Source: an uncultured Oscillospiraceae bacterium
GTDB lineage: Bacteria; Bacillota; Clostridia; Oscillospirales; Oscillospiraceae
Assembly: GCA_934636045.1 (NCBI GenBank)
Contig: CAKTZP010000082.1
Location: forward strand, 1 to 9,066
Direction of reading: 5' to 3'
DNA: 9,066 bases
Shown here: positions 1 to 6,482 of the stretch, one piece after another
How the letters are laid out: the number at the start of each line of letters is the position of its first letter
Numbering within the stretch: the stretch's first letter is position 1
Notes under the pieces: model-generated
Database searches by the model: none
What the model was told of the DNA's origin: nothing
What the model saw: the letters and a program-made list of their open reading frames with translations, nothing else
Made by a program: the position numbers and the translations under genes

Positions 1-504
1 GCCTATATGCCGGTGCAGGACTTCGGCAACGCCTTCTCCACCTTTATCGCCCAGAACTACGGCGCAAAAGAGAGCTCGCGCATACGCGCGGGGCTGAAAA
101 GCGCCGTGTGCATTTCCATGGCCTTCTGCGTGGTCATATCCGCGCTCGTCTATGCCTTCGCCGAACCGCTTATGGCGATCTTCGTGGACGCCGGAGAGGC
201 CGCGGTCATTCGGGAGGGCGTGCGCTATCTGCGCATTGAAGGCGCGTTTTACTGCGGCATCGGCTGCCTGTTCCTGCTCTATGGCTTGTACCGCGCGCTG
301 GGGCGGCCGGGCATGAGCGTGGTGCTTACGGTCATCTCGTTGGGGACCCGCGTCGCGCTGGCTTATCTGCTGTCTGCGATCCCCGCCATCGGCGTCACCG
401 GCATCTGGTGGTCGGTCCCGATCGGCTGGGTCTTGGCAGATTTCGTTGGCTTGCTCTGCTATAAAGCTCGAAAAAACGAATTGCTTGCCTGTACGACGGC
501 ATAA
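1..504 (+). CDS. MATE family efflux transporter, C-terminal part (5' end outside window)
   Basis: This is the last 167 residues of a multidrug/toxin extrusion (MATE) antiporter, an inner-membrane pump that exports cationic compounds in exchange for Na+ or H+. The frame is open from base 1, so the gene starts upstream; the family is usually about 450 residues. The conserved loop is visible near residues 11-31 (AFSTFIAQNYGAK followed by RIRAGL), matching the F-x-x-Q-N-x-G-A...R...G signature of the second half-repeat. Four hydrophobic spans follow at about residues 34-53, 82-100, 105-127 and 134-154, then a short hydrophilic tail ending in TAA. A hairpin terminator follows about 45 nt later, so the gene probably ends its transcript. 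MATE identity is fairly secure, but the substrate and subfamily cannot be told from this half. Confidence 0.85.
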   Translation, partial: AYMPVQDFGNAFSTFIAQNYGAKESSRIRAGLKSAVCISMAFCVVISALVYAFAEPLMAIFVDAGEAAVIREGVRYLRIEGAFYCGIGCLFLLYGLYRALGRPGMSVVLTVISLGTRVALAYLLSAIPAIGVTGIWWSVPIGWVLADFVGLLCYKARKNELLACTTA

Positions 505-545
505 CCGGATTTATCTTGCATTTCTGTGTGGTATATGGAATTATC

Positions 546-587
546 AAGGGGCACGGAAGGCTCATCGCCTTCCTGCTTTCCCCTTTT
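546..587 (+). terminator. Probable intrinsic terminator of the MATE gene
   Basis: A perfect 7-bp stem (GGAAGGC 555-561 with GCCTTCC 567-573, loop TCATC) is extended by GGGG 548-551 pairing with CCCC 580-583 across an internal loop. Four T residues follow at 584-587. The position about 45 nt after the MATE stop codon fits. The imperfect lower stem and short T run make it moderate rather than strong. Confidence 0.55.
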
Positions 588-591
588 GCAT

Positions 592-669
592 TCCCTCCGG
601 CGTTTCCGGCCATTTCCCTTGTCAGTACAATTCAACGCACATCCGCTTGTACTCGTAACTGTATTTCAT
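592..669 (-). pseudogene. Truncated IS3-type transposase orfA N-terminus with in-frame stop
   Basis: On the minus strand, an ATG at 669 opens the peptide MKYSYEYKRMCVELY. A TGA stop (624-622) follows, and after it the same frame continues QGKWPETPEG before similarity is lost near 592. From memory, Clostridia IS3-family helix-turn-helix transposase subunits start MKYSYE(Y/F)K..CVELYRQG(K)WPETPEGI. On that reading the stop replaces the Arg codon, as CGA to TGA would do. No helix-turn-helix core, orfB or DDE domain remains, so it can have no transposition activity. No Shine-Dalgarno site is evident, and the 38-bp palindrome lies just upstream. Confidence 0.6.
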
Positions 670-674
670 ATAGC

Positions 675-712
675 TGTACCCCCAATACCGGGTGTCCAGT
701 ATTGGGGGTACA
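675..712. repeat. 38-bp palindrome at the IS remnant end
   Basis: TGTACCCCCAATAC (675-688) and GTATTGGGGGTACA (699-712) are perfect 14-bp inverted copies. After one mismatch (C689/A698), two more pairs form (690-691 with 696-697), leaving a 4-nt loop. No T run follows on either strand, so this is not a standard intrinsic terminator. It lies 14 nt past the DUF2079 stop codon and contains the putative IS terminal repeat. Confidence 0.85.
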
Positions 713-726
713 TATCGCCGGTGGCT

Positions 727-2598
727 TCAGGATATTTCTTTGCACCAGATGGTAAGGCTTGTGTCGGGGGAATCGCAGACAACATAGCCATTTTCGGTCA
801 GCAGCGCGTCAAAGTCCTCTCGCGGCCGAACCTCCCACGGCACGGTCGAATAGAGCTTATAGCTTTCACTGTCGTCGAGCACCACGTAGTCCGACGAAAG
901 CAGGTGCTCCGTGGAGCAATATTGCAGGTCGTAGACCACGGCGCAGTCAGCCAGCGGCACGGTATAAAAGCACGTGGCGGTCACGGTCGCGTCGCGCGGG
1001 ATGCGGTCGAGGTGCTCGCGCACCATCTCCGTATGCGCCCGTGTGCCGTGATAATAGCGCACCGTCGTCCGCACGGTCGGCAGCGTGACCACGCCGGAAA
1101 AGGCCAGCGAAATCACCAGCGCCGCCAGCACCGTCATCCGCCGGGTCAGCAGCGAGCGTTCCCCTGCCCGCTCGGTCAGGTCGCGCAGGTTCACGACCGT
1201 CAGATAAAGCAGGAACGCCGTTGAGCCGTAGGTATACTGGAAAAACACATCATGCTGATACGGATAGTCCGAAAGGAGATTGAGAAGCACATACGGAATC
1301 AGCAGAACATACCGTTCAAAGCGCCGCGTCAGCAGTGGCAGACCGAGCAGCGGCACGAGCGTCTGCGCCAGAAATTCGAGTTTTTCCTTCTCCACGCACT
1401 CAAAAATCGCCTTCATCGGCAGCAAAAGCACGGTTTTGACGACGGAAAGCAGCGAATCAGAGCCTTCCGGCATGAGATTGCCATAGCGGTAGGTCATCAC
1501 GCCGTCGCCCTCGGTGCTCAAAAAGCTCGTCACAGCGAAGAAATAGACCAGCGCCCCGGCCAGCAGCGCCCCGCCCACGGCCAAGCGCCAGCGGTCGCGC
1601 CGCAGCAGCCCCTCGAGCAGCACATACAGGCCGACGATGGCAACATAAACAGCCGCATCCTCCTTGACCAGCAGCGTCAGCAGGGCAAAAATCGCCGTGC
1701 CGCGGATGCGCCGCCGCTCCAGGCAGTCGAACAGCCACAAAAGCAGGGGCGTGAGGAAGACATTTTCGTGCAGATCATAGCTTGTGCCCGCGGCGTAGGC
1801 CGGATAGGCCAACAGCAGCCCGCACAGCAGCGCCGAAACAAGGCCGGTAAAGCCACTGTGCCGCGAAATGCGCCAGAGCGGGATGACCGCCGAGGCCAGC
1901 ACCGCCGCCTGCAGCAGCTCCAGCGTGACAGCGGAGGGAAACACCGCAAACACAGGCAGCATCAGATAATAGATCGGCGAAACATGCACCGCAAAATGCG
2001 ACAGCAGCCCGTCACGCTCGAGCGTCGTGTTCGGCAGACCGGTCGCGCGCATGCTGTGGAACATTTGGGTAAAAATACCCATGTCATAGGTCGGGCAAGA
2101 CAGCGAAAGCACCCGGCAGGTCAGCCATAGGCCGACATAGGCGAAAAACAGCGCCGCAAGCACTGCCGCGAGGGCCCGTCCGCCCCGGCCGGCCGCAGCC
2201 GTCGCAGGCTCGACGGGGCGCTCCTGCGCGCCCTTGCACGCATAGACGGCCAGCAGCGCCAGCACCAGCACGCACGCGCCCAGCAGCGGCAGCGAAAACG
2301 ACGCAGCCAGCGCCACGGCGGCGTACCAAGTAAAAACGGTCAGCAGCAGCCAGCGCTCCAGCCGCTCGGTCTGCCAGATCCACGCCGCCGCGTGCAGCAG
2401 CGCAAGGCAGCCCAACCAGAGCAGAAGCAAGGCGCCAAAGGACATGGCCGCCGCACCGTTCATCGTGTCCAGCGCGCGCAGGCCGCGCGGCAGCAGCGTA
2501 TACAGCAGTGCCGCGCTCACGAGCCACGCCAGCAGCACCCGCCGCAGCACGTCGCCCGGCCGCAGCAGCTCACGTTTTGCCTTGCGTCGCGTCAGCAT
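727..2598 (-). CDS. DUF2079 family polytopic membrane protein (predicted GT-C type)
   Basis: This is a 623-residue integral membrane protein of the DUF2079 family, which is grouped with GT-C fold, lipid-dependent glycosyltransferases; no reaction is established for it. N-terminal membrane spans lead to the family signature at about residues 171-209: YDMGIFTQMFHSM, then SHFAVHVSPIYYL. The acidic residue (D172) and the histidines of SHF and VHV are candidate active-site residues. About ten further hydrophobic segments follow. The last about 100 residues form a soluble domain (IPRDATVTATCF...DYVVLDD...), typical of the family and probably extracytoplasmic. I chose the ATG at 2598 because AAGGAGG lies 11 nt upstream; the ATG at 2619 has no ribosome site and itself contains that motif. 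The start overlaps the end of the upstream muramidase gene by 29 nt, implying translational coupling. Confidence 0.85.
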   Translation of the reverse strand: MLTRRKAKRELLRPGDVLRRVLLAWLVSAALLYTLLPRGLRALDTMNGAAAMSFGALLLLWLGCLALLHAAAWIWQTERLERWLLLTVFTWYAAVALAASFSLPLLGACVLVLALLAVYACKGAQERPVEPATAAAGRGGRALAAVLAALFFAYVGLWLTCRVLSLSCPTYDMGIFTQMFHSMRATGLPNTTLERDGLLSHFAVHVSPIYYLMLPVFAVFPSAVTLELLQAAVLASAVIPLWRISRHSGFTGLVSALLCGLLLAYPAYAAGTSYDLHENVFLTPLLLWLFDCLERRRIRGTAIFALLTLLVKEDAAVYVAIVGLYVLLEGLLRRDRWRLAVGGALLAGALVYFFAVTSFLSTEGDGVMTYRYGNLMPEGSDSLLSVVKTVLLLPMKAIFECVEKEKLEFLAQTLVPLLGLPLLTRRFERYVLLIPYVLLNLLSDYPYQHDVFFQYTYGSTAFLLYLTVVNLRDLTERAGERSLLTRRMTVLAALVISLAFSGVVTLPTVRTTVRYYHGTRAHTEMVREHLDRIPRDATVTATCFYTVPLADCAVVYDLQYCSTEHLLSSDYVVLDDSESYKLYSTVPWEVRPREDFDALLTENGYVVCDSPDTSLTIWCKEIS

Positions 2599-3421
2599 TT
2601 GCCTCGTCGCCTCCTTCATCTAAAAACAGCAGATCCAGATCGACCGCTGCCGGAATGCCGTCAATTTGCCCAGCGTCGGAATATTGCAGGCAATTGAACG
2701 CGTAGCGGAAGGTCGGCACGTCGCCGTACTCCGCCAGCCAGAGGGAATAGTCCTGCAATTGCTCCAGATCATAATGGCGATAGCCCTGTGTCTGATTAAA
2801 ATAGACGCCGCCGCGGTAGCCGCGCTTTTCGACCGCGTTGCAGAAGGCCACGGCGCAGTCGGTCAGCGGAATTTCCGTCTCGCTCTGCACGCGCTCGCCA
2901 CCCGCTGCAACCTCCCAGTCAAAATAAAGCGGCAGCTCCAGCTGCATGCCGTCCAGCCGGTCGCAGGCGTATTCGGCCTCCTCGACCGCCTCGGCAGTGT
3001 TCATGGCCTGCGAGAAAAAGTACGCGCCCAGCCGGATGCCGGCCTCCCGCGCGCCGAGCAGATTCGCGCGCAGCTGCTCATCCTCATAGAGCTCGCCCAC
3101 CGTGGAACCGCGGTAGCCGATGCGGACGATGGCAAATTCCACGCCCGCGTTTTTTACCGCCGCCCAGTCGATCGCGCCCTGATGTGCCGAAACGTCGATG
3201 CCGACCATGTGCCCGGCGTCGCGGTAGCGCAGAAAGCCGTTTTCGGAGTAGAAGCCGTCGGGGTTCCACTCGTTCTTGGCGCGGGTGTCGATCGGCACGA
3301 CCTGCTGTATCTGCGGCCGGAGCAGCAGCGCCAGCAGGATGAGGATGCCCAGTGCCGCCGCGCCGATGGCAAGATAAAGCCCCACCGGGCGGGCGGTCTT
3401 TTTTTGTTTTCTCTGCGCCAT
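2570..3421 (-). CDS. Membrane-anchored GH25 muramidase (lysozyme-type)
   Basis: This is a 283-residue glycoside hydrolase family 25 protein, expected to cleave the beta-1,4 bond between N-acetylmuramic acid and N-acetylglucosamine in peptidoglycan. A basic N-terminus (RKQKK) precedes one hydrophobic span at about residues 13-34 with no cleavage box, so it is probably a signal anchor with the enzyme outside the membrane. The catalytic domain runs from about 72 to 266. It has GIDVSAHQG (D76), the strand motif FAIVRIGYRG (96-105), AYFFSQA (133-139) and LYFDWE with D168 and E170, matching the Asp and Asp-x-Glu residues of the family. The acidic tail overlaps the start of DUF2079. No wall-binding repeats are present. 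An AAAGG ribosome site precedes the ATG, and an extended -10 promoter lies about 55 nt upstream. It probably acts on the cell's own wall. Confidence 0.9.
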   Translation of the reverse strand: MAQRKQKKTARPVGLYLAIGAAALGILILLALLLRPQIQQVVPIDTRAKNEWNPDGFYSENGFLRYRDAGHMVGIDVSAHQGAIDWAAVKNAGVEFAIVRIGYRGSTVGELYEDEQLRANLLGAREAGIRLGAYFFSQAMNTAEAVEEAEYACDRLDGMQLELPLYFDWEVAAGGERVQSETEIPLTDCAVAFCNAVEKRGYRGGVYFNQTQGYRHYDLEQLQDYSLWLAEYGDVPTFRYAFNCLQYSDAGQIDGIPAAVDLDLLFLDEGGDEANADATQGKT

Positions 3422-3473
3422 GGTGCGCCGCCTTTCTGCCGCCGCGCTGCCGCGCCGCGCCGTTGTTTCGTTT

Positions 3474-3502
3474 ATTATATCATATTCGTCAAGCTCCGTC
3501 GA
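3474..3502 (-). promoter_or_regulatory. Extended -10 promoter for the GH25-DUF2079 unit
   Basis: The minus strand carries TCGACG (3502-3497), a 17-nt spacer, and TATAAT (3479-3474), with TGA directly before the -10 hexamer. The perfect -10 plus extended TG compensates for a 4/6 match at -35. The predicted leader to the ATG at 3421 is about 46 nt and is almost pure G+C. Confidence 0.6.
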
Positions 3503-3520
3503 AAAAAATCAATTTTATGC

Positions 3521-3549
3521 TTGTCTCAGCGGCGGATATGGTGTAGAAT
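3521..3549 (+). promoter_or_regulatory. Sigma-70-type promoter of the CapA-like lipoprotein gene
   Basis: TTGTCT (3521-3526), a 17-nt spacer and TAGAAT (3544-3549) form a good vegetative promoter. The expected transcription start is about 55 nt before the TTG start at 3613. It is divergent from the GH25 promoter, with the two -35 boxes about 20 nt apart. Confidence 0.65.
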
Positions 3550-3599
3550 ATATCCACTTCCATCTATGCCCGAACTTTTCAGGCGGAATTGCACTGTTT

Positions 3600-3615
3600 A
3601 GGAGGCTTCGTTTTG
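3600..3615 (+). promoter_or_regulatory. Ribosome site that sets the TTG start of the CapA-like gene
   Basis: AGGAGG at 3600-3605 lies 7 nt before TTG at 3613. The in-frame ATG at 3589 would place this motif inside the coding region and would add eight residues ahead of a lipoprotein signal peptide that should begin with Met-Lys-Arg. Confidence 0.8.
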
Positions 3616-4785
3616 AAACGAACGTTTACAATATTTCTTGCCCTTCTGTTGGTTCTTGCGCTGCCCGGGTGCAGCGGAGGCCCCGTGCCGGGCGGAACGC
3701 CCAGCCCTGTGGGCAAGGCCACCCTGCGCGCCGTCGGCGATATCTACCTGACCGACGCCATGCTGGACGCCGCGCGCTGCTCCGACGGCAGCTACGATTT
3801 TTCGGCGCAGTTTGCCGGCATCATCCCGGCGCTGGCCGAGGCCGACCTGACGCTGGCAAATTTTGAGGGCAATTTTGACTCCGCGCCCTATGGCAGGGAC
3901 TTGGCCAGCTACCCTGACGCACTGGCCAAAACGCTCTCTGCCGCCGGGATCGACCTGCTGCAGACGGCAAACACCTTCAGTATCTTCAACGGCATGGCCG
4001 GCATGGAGCGGACAAAATCCGTTATTGAAGCACAGGGCATGACCGCCTTCGGCACCTACGTCAGCGCTGCCGACCGCGAGAGCAATCAGGTCATCGTCCG
4101 CGAGATCAATGGCATCCGCATTGCCTTCGTCGCCTTTACCAAGGGCTTGGGCGGCATGGGGCTGCCCACCGGCTCAGAATACTGCGTGAATCTGCTGTAC
4201 ACAGACTACACCTCGAACTATGAGGTGATCGACTATGACGGCATCCGCGCCGTGATGAAGGCCGCGCGCGGCACGAATCCCGACCTTATCGTTGCCGCTC
4301 TGCACTGGGGCAGTGAGAACACCCGCGACGTCAGCAAATCGCAGGAGAGCATTGCAAATCTGCTCATCGACTGCGGCGCTGATCTGATCCTCGGCTCGCA
4401 CTCCCATCTGGCTGCACCGATTGAGGAGCGCGCCGTCCGCATGGACAACGGCGAGGACAAGACGGTCGTTATCGCCTACGGTCTCGGCGATCTGAGCGCT
4501 GTGGACGAAGGCGGCAGCACCGTCGGCGTGATGCTCGACCTTGAGATCACGAAGGATTCCTCCGGCAGCACGTATTTCAGCAAGGTCGGCTATCGCGCCG
4601 TCGGCGCAGTCGATCGCGGGGAGGATATTCAAAACCGCTTCCGCGTGCTGGACATCGACAGTGCGCTGGCGCTGTATGAGGCCAATTACTACGACCGCAT
4701 CAGCGACAGTCTTTACGAAGCCCTCACGGCCGCTCGTGAACGCTTGGAGGGCTATGTCCACCCGCCGGTGGACGACGCTGAATAA
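3613..4785 (+). CDS. CapA-like (PGA_cap) metallophosphatase-fold lipoprotein
   Basis: From the TTG start this is a 390-residue secreted lipoprotein. The signal peptide KRTFTIFLALLLVLALPGC ends in a lipobox with Cys20 as the lipid anchor. The rest matches the CapA family, a calcineurin-like phosphoesterase fold named after poly-gamma-glutamate capsule proteins. Visible motifs are VGDIYLTD (D43), LANFEGNF (E85), HWGSE (H231), GSHSH (H263, H265) and AYGLGDL (289-294). The usual Asn-Asn-His block is replaced by TANTFS at about 118-123, so a canonical active-site histidine appears to be missing. The function of such lone CapA proteins is uncertain; no capB, capC or pgs genes are nearby, so capsule synthesis should not be assumed. 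The gene is monocistronic, with its own promoter and terminator. Confidence 0.85.
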   Translation: MKRTFTIFLALLLVLALPGCSGGPVPGGTPSPVGKATLRAVGDIYLTDAMLDAARCSDGSYDFSAQFAGIIPALAEADLTLANFEGNFDSAPYGRDLASYPDALAKTLSAAGIDLLQTANTFSIFNGMAGMERTKSVIEAQGMTAFGTYVSAADRESNQVIVREINGIRIAFVAFTKGLGGMGLPTGSEYCVNLLYTDYTSNYEVIDYDGIRAVMKAARGTNPDLIVAALHWGSENTRDVSKSQESIANLLIDCGADLILGSHSHLAAPIEERAVRMDNGEDKTVVIAYGLGDLSAVDEGGSTVGVMLDLEITKDSSGSTYFSKVGYRAVGAVDRGEDIQNRFRVLDIDSALALYEANYYDRISDSLYEALTAARERLEGYVHPPVDDAE

Positions 4786-4790
4786 GAAAT

Positions 4791-4826
4791 CCGCCCCATG
4801 CGTATGCACGGGGCGGTCATTTTATA
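4791..4826 (+). terminator. Intrinsic terminator of the CapA-like gene
   Basis: CCGCCCC (4791-4797) pairs perfectly with GGGGCGG (4810-4816). An inner TGC/GCA pairing (4799-4801 with 4806-4808) extends the hairpin, and a T-rich tail (TCATTTTATA) follows. It starts 5 nt after the TAA stop. Confidence 0.8.
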
Positions 4827-4872
4827 CATAGGCGCGTTTTCGGACGCCGTCGCTGCCTCACTCGGCATATAA

Positions 4873-4901
4873 GAAGGACGCTCCTTTTCAGAGCGTCCTT
4901 C
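4873..4901 (-). terminator. Hairpin terminator of the zinc-ribbon gene, possibly bidirectional
   Basis: GAAGGACGCTC (4873-4883) and GAGCGTCCTTC (4891-4901) form a perfect 11-bp stem with a 7-nt loop. It lies about 24 nt past the zinc-ribbon stop codon. On the minus strand it is followed by TTATAT, a short tail, and on the plus strand by a TTTT run a few bases later. It separates the two convergent genes. Confidence 0.7.
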
Positions 4902-4925
4902 CGATGTTTTGTCTGTGATAAGAAA

Positions 4926-5204
4926 TTAGCCGTTCTCGCGCATCTTTGCGAAGCACTCGCTGCAATAGACGGGGCGATCGGTCTTCGGCTCGAAGGGAAC
5001 GCGAGCCTCGCCGCCGCAGTTGGCGCAAACAGCGGTGAAATACTCCTTGGGGCTACGGGCAGCATTCTTGCGAGCGTCACGGCAGGCCTTGCAGCGCTGG
5101 GGCTCATTCTGGAAGCCTCTTTCCGCATAGAATTCCTGTTCGCCGGCGGTGAACACGAACTCTGCGCCGCATTCCTTGCAAACTAAAGTCTTGTCTTCGT
5201 ACAT
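4926..5204 (-). CDS. Small double zinc-ribbon protein
   Basis: This 92-residue protein has two clear four-cysteine zinc sites. The first is CKEC (9-12) with CKAC (38-41), framing the conserved core EFVFTAGEQEFYAERGF. The second is CANC (60-63) with CSEC (81-84), framing the RVPFEPKTDRPVYC segment. The first half resembles the zinc-ribbon family often named zf-trcl; the second resembles the CxxC-x17-CxxC ribbon of small Firmicutes proteins. Both occur in proteins of unknown role, possibly nucleic-acid binding or RNA-related; that part is inference. It has no signal peptide, so it should be cytoplasmic. An AGAGAGG ribosome site lies 9 nt before the ATG. It is transcribed alone from a strong promoter through a structured leader and ends at an 11-bp hairpin. 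Family assignment is good; function is unknown. Confidence 0.88.
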   Translation of the reverse strand: MYEDKTLVCKECGAEFVFTAGEQEFYAERGFQNEPQRCKACRDARKNAARSPKEYFTAVCANCGGEARVPFEPKTDRPVYCSECFAKMRENG

Positions 5205-5331
5205 GTTGGTTTACCTCTCTTGAAAAGTAATTTGCCCTGTCGTGATGCCATCAAATTTTAACGCTTGCTGGATTGCCGCAGGGTTTGGTTGATATCGCTG
5301 CGGCAAACGTGATTCTTCGCTTGTCGAAGCT
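5205..5331 (-). promoter_or_regulatory. Structured 5' leader of the zinc-ribbon gene
   Basis: The predicted transcript starts near 5331, leaving about 125 untranslated nt. On the minus strand it holds a 5-bp hairpin near its 5' end, then a perfect 9-bp stem TTGCCGCAG (5306-5298) with CTGCGGCAA (5281-5273). A later GGCAAA (5236-5231) can pair with TTTGCC (5307-5302), which would compete with that stem. I do not recognise a known riboswitch class. Confidence 0.4.
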
Positions 5332-5337
5332 TTTTCT

Positions 5338-5365
5338 ATTATACCAATTTACGCAAATTTGTCAA
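5338..5365 (-). promoter_or_regulatory. Strong sigma-70 promoter of the zinc-ribbon gene
   Basis: The minus strand shows perfect consensus boxes, TTGACA (5365-5360) and TATAAT (5343-5338), separated by 16 nt in an AT-rich stretch. This is the closest match to consensus in the window, suggesting high expression unless the leader limits it. Confidence 0.8.
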
Positions 5366-5413
5366 TAGTTGATGAGAATATTTTCGCTAGCCGTCAAAAA
5401 ATTGTTACTTTTC

Positions 5414-5448
5414 GACGATTTGCGACCTCGTTTTTCAGTCAAATCGTC
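5414..5448 (-). terminator. Hairpin at the end of ruvB (weak terminator candidate)
   Basis: GACGATTTG (5448-5440, minus) pairs with CAAATCGTC (5422-5414), a perfect 9-bp stem with a 17-nt loop. The left arm includes the last two ruvB codons and the first two bases of the stop. The T run (minus strand, 5401-5396) starts 12 nt after the stem, too far for a textbook terminator. Confidence 0.4.
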
Positions 5449-6476
5449 AGTTGTTCGGGATTCTCGTTATGCAAATGCAGGTGATCGTAAGCCAGCTGCG
5501 TCACGCACCGGCCGCGCGGCGTGCGGGTCAAAAAGCCGATCTGCATCAGGTACGGCTCATACACGTCCTCCAGCGTGACGGCCTCCTCGCCGATCGTCGC
5601 AGCGAGGGTCTCCAAGCCGACGGGGCCGCCCCGGTAGTAACGGATGATGGCCTCAAGCATCCGGCGATCGGTCGCATCCAAGCCAAGCTTGTCCACCTCG
5701 AGCCGCCCGAGCGCATGATCCGCCGCCTCCTTGGTGATGATGCCGTCATAATAGATCTGCGCAAAATCGCGCACACGGCGCAGCATCCGGTTGGCAATGC
5801 GCGGCGTGCCGCGGCTGCGGGAGGCCAGCTCCATCGCACCGTCGCGCTCGATGTCCATGCCGAGCAAGGCAGCCGAGCGCGTAATGATGCGGCACAGCTC
5901 CTCCGGCGTGTAGAGCTCCAGCCGGAAGCTCACGCCGAAGCGGTCGCGCAGCGGCGCGGAGAGCTGACCGGCGCGGGTCGTCGCACCGATGAGCGTAAAG
6001 CGCGGCAAATCAAGGCGGATGGAATTGGCGGAAGGCCCCTTGCCGACGATGATGTCAATGGCAAAGTCCTCCATGGCCGGGTACAGAATTTCCTCCACAG
6101 CAGTATTCAGGCGGTGAATTTCGTCGATGAACAGAATGTCGCCCTCGCCGAGGTTTGTCAGCAGCGCGGCAAGATCGCCCGCCTTTTCGATGGCCGGGCC
6201 GGAGGTCACGCGGATGTTTACGCCCATCTCGTTGGCAATGACGCCTGCAAGAGTCGTTTTGCCGAGACCCGGCGGGCCGTAGAGCAGCACATGGTCGAGC
6301 GGCTCGTTGCGGCGCTTGGCCGCTTCAATGTAGACAGAGAGATTCTCCTTGACCTTTTCCTGTCCGTTATACTCCGTCAGCCGCTTCGGGCGGAGGGAAA
6401 ACTCCGACTCGTCGTTCGGCGTAAAGCTCGTCGTCACGAGCGGCGCATCATAATTCTGGGAAAAATCAATGCTCAT
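5439..6476 (-). CDS. ruvB: Holliday junction branch migration ATPase RuvB
   Basis: RuvB is the hexameric AAA+ motor that, loaded by RuvA, pumps DNA through Holliday junctions during recombinational repair. The 345-residue protein has the usual length and all key motifs: Walker A GPPGLGKT (67-74), Walker B FIDEIH (116-121), sensor 1 GATTRAG (164-170) and SAPLRDRFG (173-181), the segment that carries the arginine finger. The C-terminal winged helix ends with the conserved [10 protein letters not shown] block. The ATG at 6476 is preceded by GAGGTGA, which overlaps the ruvA stop. The genes are 6 nt apart, so they are translationally linked in one operon. Nothing looks damaged. It is the last gene of the unit, with a hairpin at its stop codon. 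Confidence 0.98.
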   Translation of the reverse strand: MSIDFSQNYDAPLVTTSFTPNDESEFSLRPKRLTEYNGQEKVKENLSVYIEAAKRRNEPLDHVLLYGPPGLGKTTLAGVIANEMGVNIRVTSGPAIEKAGDLAALLTNLGEGDILFIDEIHRLNTAVEEILYPAMEDFAIDIIVGKGPSANSIRLDLPRFTLIGATTRAGQLSAPLRDRFGVSFRLELYTPEELCRIITRSAALLGMDIERDGAMELASRSRGTPRIANRMLRRVRDFAQIYYDGIITKEAADHALGRLEVDKLGLDATDRRMLEAIIRYYRGGPVGLETLAATIGEEAVTLEDVYEPYLMQIGFLTRTPRGRCVTQLAYDHLHLHNENPEQLTI

Positions 6477-6482
6477 CTACTC

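Larger units (their letters stand above)
592..712 (-). mobile_element. Remnant of an IS3-family-like insertion sequence (left end only)
   Basis: Read on the minus strand from 712, the sequence begins TGTACCCCCAATACTGGACA. The TGTAC... start and ...GGACA pattern are typical of IS3-family (IS150 group) terminal repeats. The transposase-like start codon lies 42 nt inside this end, the layout expected for an orfA leader. Homology appears to run out near 592, where the MATE terminator begins. No second end, orfB or target duplication is visible, so the element is a dead fragment of about 120 bp lodged between the convergent MATE and DUF2079 genes. Family assignment relies on recalled similarity and was not searched. 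Confidence 0.6.

Noticed and set aside
622..729. Read-through of the DUF2079 stop into the in-frame tail (SHRRYVPPILDTRYWGYSY...)
   Set aside because: The tail crosses the IS end and contains the decayed transposase start in the same frame by coincidence. There is no stop-recoding signal, and DUF2079 ends naturally at 727.
1252..2130. Plus-strand open frame opposite DUF2079
   Set aside because: Composition is dominated by Gln, Arg and His, it has no ribosome site or domain, and the opposite strand has a convincing membrane protein.
2570..2619. ATG at 2619 as the DUF2079 start
   Set aside because: It has no Shine-Dalgarno site upstream. The AAGGAGG just inside it correctly serves the ATG at 2598.
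3474..3495. TTGACG (minus, 3492-3487) as the -35 of the GH25 promoter
   Set aside because: It is only 7 nt from the TATAAT box, far too close; TCGACG at 3502-3497 has proper 17-nt spacing.
3613..4785. Capsule (poly-gamma-glutamate) synthesis locus
   Set aside because: Only a lone CapA-like protein is present; no ligase or other cap/pgs gene is nearby, and the active-site block is altered.
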